From contig CAYWXK010000048.1 in NCBI GenBank assembly GCA_964462515.1, forward strand, positions 1 through 26,623: a stretch of 26,623 nt of DNA. The letters run 5' to 3'. This document shows, piece by piece, positions 1 through 6,732 of this stretch (positions are counted from its first letter, which is position 1; the number at the start of each line of letters is the position of its first letter). The translations under genes were made by a program, and so were the position numbers. The notes under the pieces were generated by a model. That model made no database searches. It worked only from the letters and a program-made list of their open reading frames with translations, and had not been told where the DNA came from. Source of the stretch: CAYWXK01 sp964462515. GTDB taxonomy: Bacteria; Planctomycetota; Phycisphaerae; Sedimentisphaerales; Anaerobacaceae.

Positions 1-82
1 TTTGCGGCTCACCTTCCAAAAGCTTTTGATAGTCGGGGCTATCGTTGACATTTATAATAAGAACTCTGTCTATGGACGACAT
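1..82 (-). CDS. Cupin-family protein, N-terminal fragment (runs off the window)
   Basis: A reading frame starts at ATG 82-80 and is open to the window edge (27 residues visible, beginning MSSIDRVLIINVNDSPDY). It ends at the edge with QKLLEGEPQ, which matches the LLEGEPQ stretch just before the cupin barrel of the protein encoded at 4181-4753. The preceding residues also align (VLIINVNDSP versus VCVIDLKSEP). I therefore infer a paralogous small cupin protein, without the signal peptide of its relative. It is divergent from the metal-transporter gene at 309. The Shine-Dalgarno sequence is weak (TTAGGTG region). Only the first part of the gene is visible, so the cupin metal-binding motifs cannot be checked. 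Confidence 0.6.
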   Translation of the reverse strand, partial: MSSIDRVLIINVNDSPDYQKLLEGEPQ

Positions 83-188
83 TTTTAAGCACCTAACCTA
101 AATATCATTTTTCTGCTTAATACTTTACTCCCTTAGAAAGATTCTTTCTAACGGAGTTTACTTAATATTACCAGTTCATTTATCGAAG

Positions 189-206
189 TCACCAAAATTT
201 TGGTGA
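189..206. promoter_or_regulatory. 18-bp perfect palindrome, possible operator
   Basis: TCACCAAAATTTTGGTGA is self-complementary over all 18 bases. It lies 29 bp upstream of the -35-like TTGACC of the 309 gene, inside a divergent intergenic region. That position and symmetry suit a dimeric repressor or activator site, but no cognate regulator is visible in the window. Confidence 0.45.
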
Positions 207-234
207 AAATTAGGTGTGTATGTCAAATTTTTTC

Positions 235-263
235 TTGACCTGGTAATACAAATTATATATTTT
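235..263 (+). promoter_or_regulatory. Candidate sigma-70-type promoter for the NicO-like gene
   Basis: TTGACC (235-240), a 17-bp spacer and TATTTT (258-263). The block is strongly similar to the one at 1046-1074 in front of the next gene, which supports a real signal over chance. An 18-base stretch starting in the -10 (257-274) recurs exactly at 1095-1112. Confidence 0.5.
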
Positions 264-308
264 TATGCGCAAAGAATATGACTCGAGGATTAACATAAGG
301 AGCTAATT

Positions 309-1019
309 ATGACGGCAGAATTAAGTGCACTTGTAGCTACGGCAGCCTCCATAGGTTTTTTGCATACCTTACTGGGGCCGGACCATTATATACCCTTTAT
401 TATGATGGCCTGGGCGAGAAAATGGTCAACACTAAAAACTACATTGATAACATTTCTTTGCGGCATAGGGCACATAGCAAGCTCGGTAGTGCTGGGTCTG
501 ATAGGGGTGGCGCTGGGGCTGGCTGTCAAGAAGCTGGAGTTTGTGGAATCTTTCCGGGGCAACATTGCAGCCTGGCTGCTTATAGCATTCGGTCTGGTAT
601 ATATGGTGTGGGGATTACGCCAAGCATACCGCAAAAAGCCCCACCTGCACAGCCATATCCACATAAGAGAAAGTGCACACACGCATACACATAGTCACGA
701 ACAAGAGCACATTCATATTCACGACAGGTCTGCTGTGAGTATTACGCCGTGGATATTGTTCACCATTTTTGTTTTTGGGCCGTGTGAGCCTTTGATTCCG
801 ATACTGATGTATCCTGCTGTGAAGGGCGGCTGGTTTGAGCTGATAGTGGTAACCTGTGTTTTTGGAACAGTTACGATTGGCACGATGATGGTAGTGGTGC
901 TGCTTTCGTATGCGGGGGTGAACTTTCTGCCTTTGGCCCCTGTCCAGCGTTTCGCTCACGTTGTAGCTGGGGCAACGATACTTCTCTGCGGCCTGGCAGT
1001 CCAATTCCTGGGATTGTAA
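309..1019 (+). CDS. NicO/UreH-like transition-metal (Ni/Co) transport membrane protein
   Basis: A 236-residue polytopic membrane protein, probably moving Ni2+ or Co2+ across the cytoplasmic membrane. The first helix carries HTLLGPDHY (residues 19-27), an H-x5-D-H arrangement like the signature histidine/aspartate motif of NiCoT/NicO-type carriers. GH occurs in helix 2 (H55). A cytoplasmic loop at about 111-138 is packed with histidines (HLHSHIHI, HTHTHSHEQEHIHIH), typical of metal-buffering loops in RcnA-type exporters. FGPCEPLIP at about 156-164 fits the second half of the fold. The start is supported by AAGGAG at 297-302. Substrate and direction are inferred: the related UreH/TauE-like group includes proteins of other function, and no urease or hydrogenase gene is nearby. 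The gene stands alone, with its own promoter-like block and possible operators upstream. Confidence 0.75.
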   Translation: MTAELSALVATAASIGFLHTLLGPDHYIPFIMMAWARKWSTLKTTLITFLCGIGHIASSVVLGLIGVALGLAVKKLEFVESFRGNIAAWLLIAFGLVYMVWGLRQAYRKKPHLHSHIHIRESAHTHTHSHEQEHIHIHDRSAVSITPWILFTIFVFGPCEPLIPILMYPAVKGGWFELIVVTCVFGTVTIGTMMVVVLLSYAGVNFLPLAPVQRFAHVVAGATILLCGLAVQFLGL

Positions 1020-1045
1020 GGACAGACAGGGGCTAACAAACATTG

Positions 1046-1074
1046 TTGACGTAGTAACATAAATTTTATATTCT
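1046..1074 (+). promoter_or_regulatory. Candidate promoter for the beta-helix gene, similar to the one at 235
   Basis: TTGACG (1046-1051), 17-bp spacer, TATTCT (1069-1074). Nearly the whole block matches the 235-263 promoter (TTGAC-T-GTAA-A-AAATT-TATATT-TTAT). The shared 18-mer ATATTTTTATGCGCAAAG lies downstream at 1095-1112, close to the Shine-Dalgarno AGGGG. Confidence 0.45.
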
Positions 1075-1122
1075 TATACAGTAGCACGATTTTGATATTT
1101 TTATGCGCAAAGGGGTAACAAA

Positions 1123-2358
1123 ATGAGATACAAAAATAAAATAGCTTTTCATTGTGTCATTGTGTTCGGTGCTCTGGTTGTGCTGGCTGTGGGTAGCGTT
1201 TGGTCGGCTGAAGAACCTGCAACTTCCTCACAGACGGCACGAAAGGGCGTAACGTTATATGTTTCAAAAGCCGGCGATAATTCCGATGGGTCGAGCTGGC
1301 AAAAGGCTTTTCATACAATTCAGGCGGCACTTTTAGCTGTGCCTGATGATAAGGGTGGTCATCGGATTGTGGTTCGGCCGGATACCTATGCGGAAGCGAA
1401 TCTTTATCCATCATATAAGGGTGCCCCTGGTTCTTATAATCTTCTGCTTGGTGACTGGGACGGCAAGCTGGGTTCGGGTGCGACTGGGTGGGTTGTGGTG
1501 GATTCCGGTGCGCCGAGAGTGGTGGTCCGCACAAATCCTAATGCTCCGACTGGTAATCCGACTTTTATGATTCTAAATGAAGGCGAGCCGGATAAGGAGA
1601 CGGGATTAAAGAGCGTGGACTGGTGGGGACCGTGGCGGTGCGACCCGAACTTTTCAGGGGTGATATGGGACAGGTGGATTTTTAGGCGGATTTATGCGAC
1701 AGGTTCGGAGGGTGGAATTGGATGGGATATGAGCAGTCGGGCGGGGACGGAATTTTCTGCAATTGTTGAAGATTGTGTGGGAATAGGTCGTTTTGCCGGT
1801 GCAGCGGTTATTGCGCATATAAATCGTCCGCAGGAGCCGGTTGTATTTCGGCGGTCGTATTTTATGTGCCTGGATGTGTGGGGTGACGCAGGCGGGATTT
1901 ATGTGCGGGCGCACAATAAAGCGATGTCACAGTCGCCAGATGCGGTGTTTGAGGACTGCACGATAGTTGGGCCTGACAATGCGGTGCAGGTCGGGTATCC
2001 TGGATTTGAGGGCTATACACGACTGAAATTCAAAAACTGTCGGCTGATTGTTTTGAATTTTTCACAGCCCCACGGCACACCCTCGACAGGGGTTATATAT
2101 AGTGACATTGCGGGCAAATTTCTGCACGTTGAGCTGGAGGATTGCACGCTGATGGGTTACAGGATTTTTGGTTCTCGCAACAATGATATGTTCTCATACA
2201 GCTTGAAGGGGCGAAATCGTGGATATGTTCAGTACCGACAGCCGGTGCCGGAGGGCTTTGAGCGTTTGCGGTTCTGGCCTGTGGATGTTTTCAATGAGTT
2301 ACTGCCAGCCCGATTCACAACGCCCAAATTGGTTTTGGATGAGAAGATTGTGGAGTAA
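1123..2358 (+). CDS. Secreted right-handed beta-helix protein (pectate-lyase-like fold)
   Basis: 411 residues with a Sec signal peptide (hydrophobic residues ~8-26, likely cleavage after VWSA, ~29). The mature protein opens with LYVSKAGDNSDGSSWQKAF, the entry sequence common to planctomycete parallel beta-helix proteins, followed by HTIQAAL. The remainder consists of short strand-like repeats (FRRSYFMCLDVWGDAGGIYV, FEDCTIVGPDNAVQVGY, FKNCRLIVLNF, LEDCTLMGY) with recurring (F/L)(E/K)(D/N)C turns. This architecture is shared by polysaccharide lyases, glycosidases and non-catalytic adhesins; I see no catalytic signature that settles the activity. It is probably exported and acts on or binds polysaccharide. 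RBS AGGGG at 1111-1115. The next gene follows after 26 bp and may be cotranscribed. Confidence 0.65.
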   Translation: MRYKNKIAFHCVIVFGALVVLAVGSVWSAEEPATSSQTARKGVTLYVSKAGDNSDGSSWQKAFHTIQAALLAVPDDKGGHRIVVRPDTYAEANLYPSYKGAPGSYNLLLGDWDGKLGSGATGWVVVDSGAPRVVVRTNPNAPTGNPTFMILNEGEPDKETGLKSVDWWGPWRCDPNFSGVIWDRWIFRRIYATGSEGGIGWDMSSRAGTEFSAIVEDCVGIGRFAGAAVIAHINRPQEPVVFRRSYFMCLDVWGDAGGIYVRAHNKAMSQSPDAVFEDCTIVGPDNAVQVGYPGFEGYTRLKFKNCRLIVLNFSQPHGTPSTGVIYSDIAGKFLHVELEDCTLMGYRIFGSRNNDMFSYSLKGRNRGYVQYRQPVPEGFERLRFWPVDVFNELLPARFTTPKLVLDEKIVE

Positions 2359-2384
2359 TTACATCGGTTTTAAGGAGTGCGATT

Positions 2385-3401
2385 ATGAGAAGAATTATGG
2401 TTTTGTCAGCAATGCTGGTGCTAATGTATGTCGTATCCGTCAAGGGTGATGAGCCGACCATCACCGAAGTGACCCACTCGGACCTTCAGGCGGTCAATGC
2501 GAATGGCGTCGGGACCTACAGCGCCACGGACAAAGTCATCATTACCGGCATTGTCCTTAATAATCCCGAAGAGATTCTTAATCCCACGCCCGGCACGGGC
2601 TATATGGGCGGCCAGTGGCAGATTTACATCCAGGGCGAAGGCAACGACCACGCCGGCACCGCCGTCTATATGGGGCAGTATTATGCAAAGGTGGGCGGCT
2701 CGGGGAACTATACCGGCGAGCAGTTACTCTCCGAGCTATGCCGTATAAACCACGACCCCAATACGACCTACACATTCTCCGCCGGCGATAGAGTAAGAGT
2801 GACCGGCTGGTATAAGTTTTACAAGGGCAAGATTAACGTAAATGAAAAACACCAGGTCGAGCCGATGTTTGATTTTGAGGTTGAGTTACTCGAGCCGGCA
2901 GCCGGGCTGCCTCAACCCGAACTCATCACTCTCGACATGGTAAAGGATTGCAACGACCAATATATTTTCGACCAGACCAGACTGACGGGATGTGAGTATT
3001 ACCAGGCGAGACTCGTGCGGATTAATGATGTCAACATCGTTGACCCCAACTACTGGGTCCCTGATGGGACTGTCGCAATCAGGGATAAAACTGGCCGAAC
3101 ATTTCCAGTGAAACTCGGTATTGGCAATGGTTTTGCAAGATACGCCTGTCCGACGGGTCAAATCGACATCATCGCGATTTTCGACCAGGAGAGTTCTGGT
3201 TATACGGTCTGCAAAGACGGATACCAGCTCTGGGTGCCTAATTATGACGGAAACGGCTTGGTATTAACCGACCGCGGACACAAGAGAGGAAATCTGCCGG
3301 GCGACATCAATACGGACTACCAGGTAGATTTCATAGACTTTGCTGAGTTCGCAGAGAATTGGCTACAGCAGAGAGCCGGCCTGAGCGGTTGTGACGAATA
3401 G
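2385..3401 (+). CDS. Secreted protein with OB-fold-like repeats and dockerin-like C-terminus
   Basis: 338 residues with a signal peptide (~1-21, cleavage near SVKG/DEP). Two segments have the look of secreted OB-fold nucleotide- or ligand-binding domains: about 40-165, containing VIITGIVLNNPEE and DRVRVTGWYKFYKGKINV, and about 180-295, containing YYQARLVRINDVNI and IDIIAIF. The last 33 residues start GDINTDYQVDFIDFAEFAENW, a single dockerin-like calcium-loop segment (D-x-N-x-D...VD..DF). In Phycisphaerae secreted proteins such tails are frequent; their role as an attachment or sorting tag is an inference. A good AAGGAG precedes the ATG by 8 bases. Codon use is richer in C-ending codons than in the preceding gene. 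No enzymatic residues could be assigned. Confidence 0.6.
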   Translation: MRRIMVLSAMLVLMYVVSVKGDEPTITEVTHSDLQAVNANGVGTYSATDKVIITGIVLNNPEEILNPTPGTGYMGGQWQIYIQGEGNDHAGTAVYMGQYYAKVGGSGNYTGEQLLSELCRINHDPNTTYTFSAGDRVRVTGWYKFYKGKINVNEKHQVEPMFDFEVELLEPAAGLPQPELITLDMVKDCNDQYIFDQTRLTGCEYYQARLVRINDVNIVDPNYWVPDGTVAIRDKTGRTFPVKLGIGNGFARYACPTGQIDIIAIFDQESSGYTVCKDGYQLWVPNYDGNGLVLTDRGHKRGNLPGDINTDYQVDFIDFAEFAENWLQQRAGLSGCDE

Positions 3402-3472
3402 TATGCGTGCTATCAGAAATCAAACTTTCGGGAAACAAAAAGTAAGCGTGGCGCAGTGATTTGTTTTGACGG

Positions 3473-4159
3473 ATGAAAAAGGGCTTTACATTAATTGAGT
3501 TACTGGTTGTTATCTCCATCATAGGATTTCTGATGGGAATACTGATACCCTCGCTGTCACGAGCAAGGGAACAGGCCAAAATCGTCGCTGTTAACGCGGA
3601 GCTTCGCCAAATTGGTCTGGCTCTGGAAATCTACTTTGAAGACAATCAGAAGTTCCCTCCCACCCAGGAAGACTGCATTAGCGGCAGGTTGACTGACCAC
3701 TTGTATCAGCTCCCGAAGGTTCTGGCAACAGGCAGGTATCTGCCCTCGATGCCGAGCGAGGACCCTATGTCAACGATTATGGAGGACCGATACAATCGAG
3801 GACGCACTTATAAATATCGAAGCTTGGGCGAAGTAATCAAAGATAGAGACATCGTTGACAAGTGGATAAAAGCCAGGCTTTGGATACCGGATGGTTTTCC
3901 CTCGAATAGCAGCATTGACCCGGACAAAGGCAGGTGGTACCCGAATGACAGTTGCCCCCTCACGCTTATGTCACCGGTGACGTGGGCCATTTTTAGTCTG
4001 GGACCAAAATTCAGCGAGGAATGGCTCGAAGAGAAATTGGGACTTGAAAACAGATACCCAGTGCCGAAAGAGCTATGGTACACGCCGGAGCAGCGCAGAG
4101 GTTTTATCGTTAGAATGCGTTTGAAAAATGGCACACAAATTGGGTTGTTCGAAGGTTAA
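3473..4159 (+). CDS. Prepilin-type (type II secretion/IV pilin-like) N-methylation protein
   Basis: 228 residues. The N-terminus MKKGFTLIELLVVISIIGF is a textbook type III (prepilin) leader: cleavage after Gly4, methylated Phe5, and Glu9 (mature position 5) within the hydrophobic helix. After the helix, SRAREQAKIVAVNAELRQIG continues the amphipathic pilin helix, then FEDNQKFPPTQEDC, as in planctomycete H-X9-DG-related pseudopilins, although the H-X9-DG motif itself is absent. The C-terminal half is not recognised. Phycisphaerae encode dozens of such proteins, and their assembly into fibres or a secretion pseudopilus is inferred from family knowledge. The start is forced by the leader; the RBS is poor (TGACGG). 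It lies 71 bp after the dockerin-tailed gene and 21 bp before the cupin gene. Confidence 0.8.
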   Translation: MKKGFTLIELLVVISIIGFLMGILIPSLSRAREQAKIVAVNAELRQIGLALEIYFEDNQKFPPTQEDCISGRLTDHLYQLPKVLATGRYLPSMPSEDPMSTIMEDRYNRGRTYKYRSLGEVIKDRDIVDKWIKARLWIPDGFPSNSSIDPDKGRWYPNDSCPLTLMSPVTWAIFSLGPKFSEEWLEEKLGLENRYPVPKELWYTPEQRRGFIVRMRLKNGTQIGLFEG

Positions 4160-4180
4160 GATGTAACTGAAGGAGTTTAA

Positions 4181-4753
4181 ATGGAAGATAGGCAAATGGA
4201 GCCCCACGGGCGAAGCCCGTGGTACCTCCATCTCTTCGGCGGAATCCGCCGAAGCATACCCTCCTACGCACAAGGCTTCGGAGGGTTATCCTTTTCGCAT
4301 TCATCCACGGCTAAAAGCCATGGTCTTCTGCGAAAGCGGATAAAAACTATGGTTGCCCTTTTTGCGGGTGTTATTGGCAGCATATCGGCAAGCGGCTGTG
4401 CAACGAACCAGGCAGGATTAAGTTTATCTGATAAGAAGGTCTGCGTTATCGACTTGAAAAGTGAGCCTGGACGTCAGGTTCTTTTGGAAGGGGAGCCGCA
4501 GACCTTTGGAATGCGCTCAGGTAGAGTATATTTACAGCAGGGAGAAAGTATTGGCCGGCACAGCACCAAAGACAATGAAGAGCTGCTTGTTTTCCTTTCC
4601 GGTAAGGGTGTAGCACTAATCGGTGAGAAAGAAAGTGCTTTTGATGTTGGCCAAGGGAAGGTTTGCTACATCCCGTCAAATACAATTCATAACATTAAAA
4701 ACACCAGCGCTGTCCCTCTTATTTATATTTATTGCGTTGCTCCGTGCAGGTGA
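4181..4753 (+). CDS. Cupin-domain lipoprotein with a hairpin-derived N-terminal insert
   Basis: 190 residues from the ATG with a strong RBS (AAGGAG, 4170-4175). Residues ~7-50 are encoded by four consecutive hairpins (see the repeat entry) and look like inserted sequence. Downstream, RKRIKTMVALFAGVIGSIS then ASGC resembles a lipoprotein signal peptide (Cys about residue 72); translation could also begin at ATG 4349, but that start loses the basic n-region. The domain at about 105-188 is a single-strand cupin: GESIGRHSTKDNEE approximates motif 1 with one clear His, and GKVCYIPSNTIHNIKN approximates motif 2 (P..., His, Asn). A reduced metal site or a non-metal role is possible. The LLEGEPQTFGMRSG lead-in matches the truncated cupin at the left window edge. 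Whether the extended N-terminus still directs export is unknown. Confidence 0.65.
   Translation: MEDRQMEPHGRSPWYLHLFGGIRRSIPSYAQGFGGLSFSHSSTAKSHGLLRKRIKTMVALFAGVIGSISASGCATNQAGLSLSDKKVCVIDLKSEPGRQVLLEGEPQTFGMRSGRVYLQQGESIGRHSTKDNEELLVFLSGKGVALIGEKESAFDVGQGKVCYIPSNTIHNIKNTSAVPLIYIYCVAPCR
4204..4323 (+). repeat. Cluster of four short hairpin repeats inside coding sequence
   Basis: Four inverted repeats follow one another: CCACGGGC-gaa-GCCCGTGG (4204-4222), CTTCGGCGGA-a-TCCGCCGAAG (4234-4254), ACCCTCC...GGAGGGT (4258-4286, 15-base loop), and CCACGGCT-aaa-AGCCATGG (4305-4323, one mismatch). They read through in frame with the cupin gene. They look like REP-like palindromic units; related TCCGCC/GGCGGA hairpins occur at 24127-24141 and 26444-26458. 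Confidence 0.75.
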
Positions 4754-4889
4754 GCGAAAGCAGAGAAAAGACCAATTCAGCGGACGCGACAATACTACTT
4801 TGCGAGCAGGAGATTTAATTCCTCGGGCTGAGAACACAAAACCAAACCACTGCCGACACTCTACGGGGAAATAGTCTTTGCTGCTCAAA
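4754..4889. other. Convergent intergenic spacer
   Basis: Separates the plus-strand cupin gene from the minus-strand zinc-ribbon gene. I see no convincing intrinsic terminator, gene or repeat. Confidence 0.4.
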
Positions 4890-5321
4890 CTAATCCCCAG
4901 TTGACGAAAGGTTATCGATGGCCCAGGCGATAAATTTTAACAGAGAGCCTCTTACCCCTAAGATGTCGTCACATTCTTTGTAATCTGGTGATTTTGCAAC
5001 ATACTCTCTGACAATCCGGAGTTCCTTGAACTCCCCAGCGTCAAGCCACAGTCCTCTGCATTTCTTGCACATATCGATATTGACGATGGTCTGAGGGTAC
5101 TGAAATAAATAAAGAGGTCTGCCGCATTTCGGACACAAAATTGTTTCTTTGAAGGCTTTCTTGGGAACAGACAGGCCCTTTATCGCGGAAGAGAGAAACT
5201 CTTCGAGCTCTGTTCTGTCAAACCAGATTCCTTTACACCTGGGACACACCTCGAGCGTAAAATCCTGCGCTTTTGCTTTTTTTGTCAATAATTGCGAATT
5301 CTTGCATTTTGGACATTGCAT
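4890..5321 (-). CDS. Double zf-TFIIB zinc-ribbon protein
   Basis: 143 residues from ATG 5321-5319. The frame is open further upstream, but that part overlaps the Gly-rich end of the preceding gene and has no protein-like character. Two zinc-ribbon units are visible: CPKCKNSQLL...LEVCPRCKGIWFDRTELEEF (about 3-45) and CPKCGRPLYLF...IDMCKKCRGLWLDAGEF (about 64-103). Each has paired CxxC knuckles and the W(F/L)D.(T/G)E(L/F) signature of the zf-TFIIB family. These soluble proteins are common in bacteria; their function is not established, and protein or nucleic-acid contact is a guess. The start lies 11 bp after the stop of the TPM-domain gene, so it is likely the last gene of that operon. Confidence 0.75.
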   Translation of the reverse strand: MQCPKCKNSQLLTKKAKAQDFTLEVCPRCKGIWFDRTELEEFLSSAIKGLSVPKKAFKETILCPKCGRPLYLFQYPQTIVNIDMCKKCRGLWLDAGEFKELRIVREYVAKSPDYKECDDILGVRGSLLKFIAWAIDNLSSTGD

Positions 5322-5332
5322 ATCAAGGACCT

Positions 5333-6265
5333 TTACCAGCCGCCTGTTGCACCGCCCCCGCCAGAAAAACCCCCCCCAAATCCACCACCGAAACCCCCGG
5401 CTGATGAACCCCTTGGCAGCGCTTCTGCACTTGCCCCAAGGCGAATAATCGCGAGGGGCAGGACTATTATTAAACCGACACATATCCAGCCCCAGTCGCG
5501 TTTGACATTGGGGAAGAGGCTGACAGTCACCAAAATGAGGATGGGAATAGCGATGGCCGCAACTATTTTCACCCACCCGGGGATAGTTGTCTTAAGGAGG
5601 CGAATAAGCGCGAGGAGCAGGACTATTATTAAACCGACACATATCCAGCCCCAGCCGCGTTTGCCATTTCGGAAGAGGCTGACAGTCACCAAAACGAGGA
5701 TGGGAATAGCAATGGCCACAGCTATTTTCACCCACCCGGGGATAATGGTCATACCAGAGAATTCACTGATAATAGCCCTGACACCATTTTGTATGCCCTT
5801 GTCGTATTGGTTATTGCGAAAATATGGCAACATTTTCTTGTCCATTATCTTTCGGGTGTCCGAATCCCTGTCGCGGGCATACGCTGCACCCAGCTCGATG
5901 CGTGCTTTTCTGTCCTTTATTGCTATCAGCAAAAGAACACCGTTGTTTTTGGGCATATTGCCTATCCCATAGGCGTTAAACAGACCAGTTGAAAAACTTT
6001 CTATGGAGTTATTAGGTGTGCCTGGGTAGTCCTTTATGGAGTTAATCGTTAAGACAACGATTTCTACGCCGGTTCTTTTCTCGGTGGTATAAAGCCGGCT
6101 CTCAAGTACTTCTTCCTGTTCAGTCGTTAGGACATCAGCTATATCTGTCACGTACCCGGCATCAGGATTTGGAAAAGGAGAATAATCCTTTCCTCCAGCC
6201 AAAGATAAAGGCCCAGCAATTGATGCCGTCAGAACCATTATTGTTAGCAGTCTTCTATCTTTCAT
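5333..6265 (-). CDS. TPM-domain (YgcG-like) membrane protein with duplicated TM module
   Basis: 310 residues from ATG 6265 (MKDRRLLTIMV, a good signal-peptide start; ATG 6277 is an alternative four codons earlier). After the signal peptide comes a TPM domain: PDAGYVTDIADVLT, then TGVEIVVLTI, NNGVLLLIAIKDRKARIELG and GIQNGVRAIISEF. In this family the domain faces the periplasm or outer side; some members are reported phosphatases, others act in photosystem assembly. Two near-identical 53-residue segments follow, each starting (T)IPGWVKI.(A)AIAIPIL and ending in a helix, from a 159-bp tandem duplication. The tail is glycine-rich (GGFGGGFGGGFSGGGG, then ATGGW), as in many YgcG proteins. A run of eight C's on the plus strand (5370-5377, G8 in the gene) sits in this tail and could slip. 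It overlaps the upstream TPM gene by 11 bp. Confidence 0.75.
   Translation of the reverse strand: MKDRRLLTIMVLTASIAGPLSLAGGKDYSPFPNPDAGYVTDIADVLTTEQEEVLESRLYTTEKRTGVEIVVLTINSIKDYPGTPNNSIESFSTGLFNAYGIGNMPKNNGVLLLIAIKDRKARIELGAAYARDRDSDTRKIMDKKMLPYFRNNQYDKGIQNGVRAIISEFSGMTIIPGWVKIAVAIAIPILVLVTVSLFRNGKRGWGWICVGLIIVLLLALIRLLKTTIPGWVKIVAAIAIPILILVTVSLFPNVKRDWGWICVGLIIVLPLAIIRLGASAEALPRGSSAGGFGGGFGGGFSGGGGATGGW
5442..5755 (-). repeat. 159-bp tandem duplication within the TPM gene
   Basis: Copy A 5442-5600 and copy B 5601 to about 5755 are offset by 159 bp (53 codons). Long identical runs include GGACTATTATTAAACCGACA (then CATATCCAGCCCCAG) and GAAGAGGCTGACAGTCACCA. The copies differ at scattered bases, so the event is not brand new but is younger than the gene. 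Confidence 0.9.
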
Positions 6266-6704
6266 AAACAATTTCATCTGCGATTTCGTTAATGTCATCA
6301 CGTTTATGCGGAAAATACTCAGAGAGCTTTTTGCCAATCAGCTCTATCCCATCACATATACCATCGGCGAATCTGCCTTCGTGAAAATCTGCCGACATCC
6401 TGTCTCTGATATCATTCCAAAAGTCCGGTCCTACTTTTTCATGTATTCCCTGGTCACCATAGACAAGAAATTTACGATTAGTGACTATAAAGAGAATCAG
6501 TACACCGTTATGTTCCTTTGTCCTGTCAAGGCCAAGTTTTTTGAAAATTCTGGAGGCTTTGTTTTTTATATCTGACCAGCAATGCCGTGCTATCACCAGC
6601 TTTATTTCCGCGGATGTATCACATTCGGCATTTTTTATAGCCGCGTTCACTCTATCCGACTCGGCTGGGGTTAGAAATTTCCTTGGGTTAGTAGGTCTCT
6701 TCAC
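6255..6704 (-). CDS. TPM-domain protein (second, cytosolic-type paralogue)
   Basis: 149 residues starting at GTG 6704-6702; the nearby ATG at about 6720 is in another frame. There is no signal peptide or membrane helix. The sequence LTPAESDRVNAAIKNAECDT, SAEIKLVIA, EHNGVLILFIVTNRKFLVYG and ADGICDGIELIGKKLSEYF follows the TPM-domain pattern and resembles the domain in the downstream gene, although it is diverged. Pairs of a short soluble and a long Gly-rich TPM protein in tandem are common; a joint envelope role is inferred. The gene begins 28 bp after the sensor-kinase stop and overlaps the next gene by 11 bp, so it could be the third gene of the regulator operon. Confidence 0.75.
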   Translation of the reverse strand: MKRPTNPRKFLTPAESDRVNAAIKNAECDTSAEIKLVIARHCWSDIKNKASRIFKKLGLDRTKEHNGVLILFIVTNRKFLVYGDQGIHEKVGPDFWNDIRDRMSADFHEGRFADGICDGIELIGKKLSEYFPHKRDDINEIADEIVYER

Positions 6705-6732
6705 TTAGATTGTTATCCATTAAATTACAAAA

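Larger units (their letters stand above)
83..308. other. Divergent intergenic region with two inverted repeats
   Basis: This stretch separates the minus-strand cupin fragment from the plus-strand transporter gene. It holds a 9+1+9 inverted repeat at 133-151 (TTAGAAAGA-T-TCTTTCTAA), an 18-bp perfect palindrome at 189-206, and a promoter-like sequence at 235-263 in front of the transporter. It is AT-rich and I see no other gene in it. Confidence 0.7.

Noticed and set aside
4073..4304. Minus-strand open frames across the cupin 5' end
   Set aside because: They arise because the palindromic hairpins are open on both strands; no start signal or conserved protein features.
5322..5576. 85-residue N-terminal extension of the zinc-ribbon protein
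   Set aside because: It is the out-of-frame shadow of the Gly-rich C-terminus of the TPM gene; the zinc ribbon begins directly at ATG 5321.
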